Origin: Kudoa neothunni
Lineage: Eukaryota; Cnidaria
NCBI GenBank assembly: GCA_964304625.1
Contig: OZ199839.1
Span: 7,750,001 to 7,814,000, forward strand
Length of the DNA: 64,000 nucleotides
Direction of reading: 5' to 3'
The notes beneath the pieces were generated by a model, which did no database searches, had not been told where the DNA came from, and saw only the letters and a program-made list of their open reading frames with translations. Shown piece by piece: positions 59,722 through 64,000 of the stretch. Position 1 is the first letter of the stretch. Each line of letters begins with the position of its first letter. The translations under genes were made by a program, and so were the position numbers.

Positions 59722-62382
59722 TTAGTCAGGAGTTGGGCTTCCTTCACTTTGATTAGTTGACTGCATATCTGCTTGATCGTCGATTTCAGACGTAGAATCA
59801 TCAGTTTCCGATGCAGAATCATCAGCTTGTGAGACAGGTGTTGTGGTAGAAGTGGTTGTAGTAGTCTCTGTTGTAGTTGCTGGAGTAGTTGTAGGTTCGG
59901 GTAAAGTAACTTCATTTACTCCTTCAATGCAAATGTAACTGCAAAGGGTTTCACTTTCGAAGTTGTTAGAATTTCCACCAATTCCAGTATATGCAAATCG
60001 TTTACATGTCTTTTCTTTCTCATCATAATACCACCTTGGCAATGTGCTTGCTTCATTTCCATTACCTGGTTCTTTTGGTTCGCTGCATACAGTTGGGATA
60101 TCAGGCAAGGTATTAACTGTTTTATCATCGTTAACTTTGAACGATAAATTGTATAATTGTATGTAAAAACAGAAGGTTACTTGCAGGACAGGCACTAATA
60201 CATTCTCCAACTGTATCGAAATAATTTTTGGTTGAGTCTGCTTCAATATCAACAGCCATCATTTGCATACAGAGATTATTTGTGGAATTGAAATAATATT
60301 TGGTTGTTATATGTCCTTCAGTTGTTGGTTGATATGGAGAAGATTTGCATCTTTCAATTGCTGATTCATCGGCTAAGTTTATTTATTCAGCTTGTTTAAT
60401 TAATTTATTTTTATTACTGTGACACGTTTTCTGGCACTGAGAAAATGAATTAAACACACCTCTTAAGTTTTCATTTTTATCAACAATCGCATGAACACAA
60501 GTGGACTTTTCACTGTCACGTACAATCTTGATTTCTGTTCCAGTAGCCGTATTTGAGGTTAAAATAGCACCCACTTTGCAATCAACTTTGTTGGGTTTTT
60601 GGTGGTCTTTTTCAGTGGCTATACTCAAATAAAATATAATACACATGAAAAGATTACTAATGCACATGTCCTTGCAGGTAGTTTCATTTGGAAAAGAGTA
60701 CTTGGGCTCATTACATCCCTTGTATTTATATGTTTGACAAGTTCCTGCAGAATTATCTGCGTTTCTTTTGAAATAATATTTATCCACGGGGGTTTTAGTG
60801 CAGACATTGAATGCGTCCGTTCCATCACTACTAAGATTATTAACCGGTGTCCCAGTATCTGTACACACATCGACTCGACCAGCGTAATCATATTCAACTA
60901 AATTATCATAGAAATATACAATAAGGTGTAAGATCAGCGTTGCCAACCCAAATCGGACTTTCGGAAAATATTTTCTTTTAAAAAATCGAAAAAATCAGAA
61001 CTTTTCGTAAAAACAGAATTATTATTCAATTATATGTATAAATGTTATGTTACTTTATAATTAATACAAAAAATTTCAATTTATGACATCATTTGGTCAA
61101 TGTGTTGAAAAATTTACTCATTCGAACAAGATCACCTAATATAGAGCACAACATTCTATTTCTTCTGATATTTTCGGTTGTTTCCGAAATAAAAATGCTC
61201 ATTCCAGAAAAGCGTTATCAGAGTTGGTTAAAGTAAATATGTGCTATATTTTAGACGGAATTAAAATTATTTTGTCGATAAAAATTCTAAAAAAGGTGAT
61301 TATTGATAAACTATCAAACTTTGTATTTGAGCTTGTTAAATTCCTTTAATTTCGAACAATTGTATTACAGTCTTTAGTTTGATTTTTGAATAAAAGATAA
61401 CAAATATACCTAGATGATGTTTTATTTTTATGTAAGACCATTCATTCATTAGTATTAACAAAAATTAGTCAAATAGATGATATTTAGTTAAGTTTTAATT
61501 TATTTGAGTATTAACTAAAATTAGAATTTTTAGAGAATTGATAAAAAAACACTTGTAATGATAACTTAGCATTAGATATCACCAAGATCCGAGTTTTTAT
61601 TTAAATCCAAGCATCCAGATTTCGAACACAACAAACTCTTCGTGATAATTCCAAAATAGTTCATGCTTATTATATAAAGCTGTGACTTATCGATAATAAT
61701 GATATAAAAATCCAAAATATTTGTCTTCACAGGAGTATAACATTTTAAAATGTGTTTATTTTCATAAATTTTTGGTGTTTTTTAGCCTCGATTTTTGTAT
61801 TAGGGGGACTTTAGGAATGATTTAAATTTTTAATTGTAACTTACCATTGGTGAAATTCTATTTCAGGCATTTTAATTTGAAATAAAGCAATGTTCCAAGC
61901 ATAAAATTATCTATTCGAAGATTTCTCGTGATGAAATTGACGATTAAATTCAATTTTTTGTGAATTTGCAATAACTTCCTCCTACCTTTGAAACATGTTT
62001 TTGAGATTGTTCAATCTTTCGAAGAGCGAGAGTAAAAATCGGATAATTTAGAGCTGATTTGTCCGAAATCGAACTTGGTTGGCAACACTGTGTAAGATTA
62101 CACTCTTTGTTGCATTCTTCCAACGATTCAAAATTATTGAAGCTTTTGCCACCAGCTCCTTTGTATAAAAAGCCTTTGCAAGTAGCCGTTGCTGTATCAA
62201 CGTAATATCTGGTAGGATAGGATTTTAATACAATCCTATGATTTTTTGTAAGATCAAAGTCATATTTTGTATCCGCTAAAATTCATAAAAGTAAGTATTT
62301 TTGTATTTGGATTACCAGTTATGTAACAAAAAGGTATGCAGGTTGAAACAATATAGATAAAGGTCTGTAAGTAAATCTTCAT
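59722..62382 (-). CDS. Secreted protein with five degenerate Kunitz domains and a Thr-rich tail, 6 exons
   Basis: Kunitz (BPTI) domains are small disulfide-bonded folds, often serine-protease inhibitors. Exons 62316-62382, 62102-62275, 60658-60897, 60418-60618, 60181-60372 and 59722-60134 splice, all in phase 1, into 428 residues. A signal peptide (M-K-I-Y-L-Q-T-F-I-Y-I-V-S-T-C) fills exon 1. Exons 2-6 each hold one domain. Domain 1 keeps only C3 and C5 of the six cysteines; domain 2 has all six with a lengthened C1-C2-C3 spacing; domains 3, 4 and 5 keep C1, C3, C5 and C6 but lack C2 and C4. The C5-x3-C6 spacing is preserved in domains 2-5. After residue 360 comes a Thr-rich then acidic Ser/Asp tail. 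Introns are 39-46 nt except intron 2, enlarged to 1,204 nt by a hAT element. Inhibitory activity is doubtful because the reactive-loop C2-C4 bond is missing in four of five domains. Confidence 0.88.
60927..60934 (+). repeat. Target-site duplication of the hAT in the Kunitz intron (left)
   Basis: TGTAAGAT, identical to 62091-62098. Confidence 0.93.
60935..62090. mobile_element. Non-autonomous hAT element in intron 2 of the Kunitz gene
   Basis: The 1,156-bp unit starts CAGCGTTGCCAACCCAAATC and ends with the inverse of CAGTGTTGCCAACCAAGTTC. The 8-bp duplication TGTAAGAT flanks it exactly on both sides. No transposase is readable. Removing it with one duplication copy leaves a 40-nt intron, matching the other introns of this gene. 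Confidence 0.92.
62091..62098 (+). repeat. Target-site duplication of the hAT in the Kunitz intron (right)
   Basis: TGTAAGAT, identical to 60927-60934. Confidence 0.93.
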
Positions 62383-62687
62383 GTTTTTAGGTATCGAAAC
62401 TTTCTACTCTATATGAAAGATTAGAAATATGTTGTATTATAAGTGAATAAGTTTATTTATAATTTTGGCAATTGTCGGTACGATTATAATATTAACAATG
62501 AATCGATTAAACCTATCGTTAGAATACATCAATAACAAAATGATGAGTGTTGGTCGTTGGTCATTCATATAATAACTAATGAACATCTAAATTACTACAC
62601 TTTGTATTTATTTTAAATTTTTAGTAATAAGGGAAAATGTACGTTTAGATTTAAAATAAATTCTTGTGCTCTATAGTCATATTTACG

Positions 62688-63577
62688 AAACTTGTCATCT
62701 CTATGACAGTTACCATCACTTATAAAATCACTAATATTGGCGACGTTTTCAATATTGTTTCCGCTCCATACCTTTTCTAGTTTTTGAAAAACTTTATTAT
62801 TTGAGATTTCTCTTTTAATGTCCTAACTCAATTTTTATTTCAATCATCGATATCGCCACTAATCGAAAACGAAAATCTCAACGCCCCTGAAAAGTTACGA
62901 AGCACACGTCACTACAAAATAATCCATAAACAACATAATTAATTAATTAATTTAAAAATATTTAATTTATATTCTATATGATAAAATAAATGTTTTTAAA
63001 TAACTTATTATAATATTATATGTACGTTAATTTTGTAACATTTTCTCAAGTTAGGAACTACACATCATCCACTGTATAATAAACATTTAAGATGATTTTT
63101 CCTTTCGTTTTATCAACAGATTCGGGGAAATTTGACAAAGCATTTAGAAAAGTAACACGCATAGAATCGGATTCGTGACTGTTTTTATAGCAACCAGCTT
63201 GGAAAATCTAGATGGTCAAAAATGAGTTGTTATAAACGGAAAAATCATTCTAATTAAACAATCTGCAATATTAGAAAATAAATTTGGGCAATTTATAATT
63301 TTTATCACATAACCTACTAGAAGACTCGATTTTATGTCCTTTTTACAAAATAAATGATAACACAAGAGGATTTTGTGACAAATATGAAGTATTTATAAGA
63401 AACAAGAATGCTAGAATATATTTTATTTTGTTGATAATTACACTAATATTATAAATCCCTAATTATAATGAATACATATTGATAAAATTAGATTCAAATT
63501 TTATTGAAATCACTCAATGACTCCCTTGAATTCTTCCAAGACCCCTGGGGGTCCCTGTACCCCAGGTTAAGAACCGC
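62688..63577 (+). repeat. Longer dispersed repeat joining both partial families
   Basis: 62690-63080 aligns with 42182-42540 and about 63155-63577 aligns with 58220-58598, in the same order and orientation. This suggests one non-autonomous hAT-like element of at least 890 bp, of which the two others are partial copies. The right end, inverted, reads AAGCGGTTCTTAACCTGGGG, a hAT-like terminus. No coding content was identified. Confidence 0.65.
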
Positions 63578-64000
63578 TTCCCTAGGGATTAGATTATTCT
63601 CTGTTCTTAAGTCATTTTAAATATTTTTTTAATAAAATCAACTATACAGAAATCAAGAAAAAGGAAATTTATATTTGTGTGGATAGCGCTCTTTCCAATC
63701 TTTTATCTTCGTATTCCAGCATATTCAAAAATATTAATTAAATTTACGAAAATCGTCCTCAATATTAAATTTAATTTATTGTGGGAGATTTTCATCATTA
63801 TTTAAGTTACTTGCGTGAAATTTTTAATGATTCAAAAAATCCACTAAATAAATTATAATATTAAATAAGAAGCCTATTAGATTATTTTTATTAGGATTTC
63901 TTAATTAAAACATTATTAGCTAAAATATAATCAATTATGGTCCAAAAAAACTTAAAAATGTGCATAAAAACTCATAATTCATTATTTTTAATTATGATTT
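63578..64000. other. AT-rich DNA to the window end
   Basis: No feature recognised. Confidence 0.5.

Overview
The window is AT-rich eukaryotic DNA. Its right half (about 38-63 kb) carries four spliced host genes that look intact; its left half is almost entirely broken mobile elements. The host genes point to an animal: cytosolic-type histidyl-tRNA synthetase, a Rad6/UBE2A-type ubiquitin-conjugating enzyme, a GAF-domain cyclic-nucleotide phosphodiesterase and a secreted multi-Kunitz protein. Nearly all introns are 39-64 nt with GT-AG ends. Compact introns, AT richness, Kunitz proteins and FLYWCH/MULE plus ISXO2-type transposons would fit a parasitic invertebrate such as a myxozoan cnidarian, but this assignment is inference and not proven by the sequence.

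Layout. 0-4.9 kb: a Ty3/gypsy integrase scrap, a nearly whole IS1595/Merlin (ISXO2-like) transposase and non-coding DNA. 4.95-7.86 kb: a decayed D5-type primase-helicase of large-DNA-virus type. 8.2-9.85 kb: an element with a perfect 22-bp inverted repeat, followed 16 bp later by a 344-codon Asn/Ser-rich ORF. 10.5-11.8 kb: a complete but decayed Tc1-type transposon with 46-bp inverted repeats. 12.6-31 kb: a dense pile of a Merlin fragment, several gypsy and one copia-like fossil, two copies of one R2-type (restriction-like endonuclease) LINE, a MULE inside a gypsy, a Helitron helicase fragment, a Penelope-like fragment, a hAT and a piggyBac derivative. 31-36 kb: hAT, mariner and pogo/Tigger remains and a 75-bp piggyBac micro-element.

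38.26-40.28 kb (-): histidyl-tRNA synthetase, 13 exons. 41.1-42.0 kb: piggyBac-type element. 45.48-46.13 kb (+): ubiquitin-conjugating enzyme, 5 exons. 47.81-50.81 kb (-): phosphodiesterase, about 12 exons, with the invariant substrate-binding Gln apparently replaced by Met. 53.5-57.5 kb: a piggyBac derivative of about 960 bp interrupted by two different hAT elements, both with recognisable 8-bp target duplications. 59.72-62.38 kb (-): the Kunitz gene, 6 exons, whose 40-nt second intron has been enlarged by a 1,156-bp hAT element with a perfect 8-bp target duplication. The last 1.6 kb is repeat-derived.

The host genes are functionally unrelated (translation, ubiquitination, cyclic-nucleotide signalling, secreted inhibitor) and do not form an operon. 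The strongest discoveries are the nested transposon layers that can be resolved to the base, the degenerate Kunitz domains that lose cysteines in disulfide pairs, the altered phosphodiesterase pocket, and the viral primase-helicase fossil.
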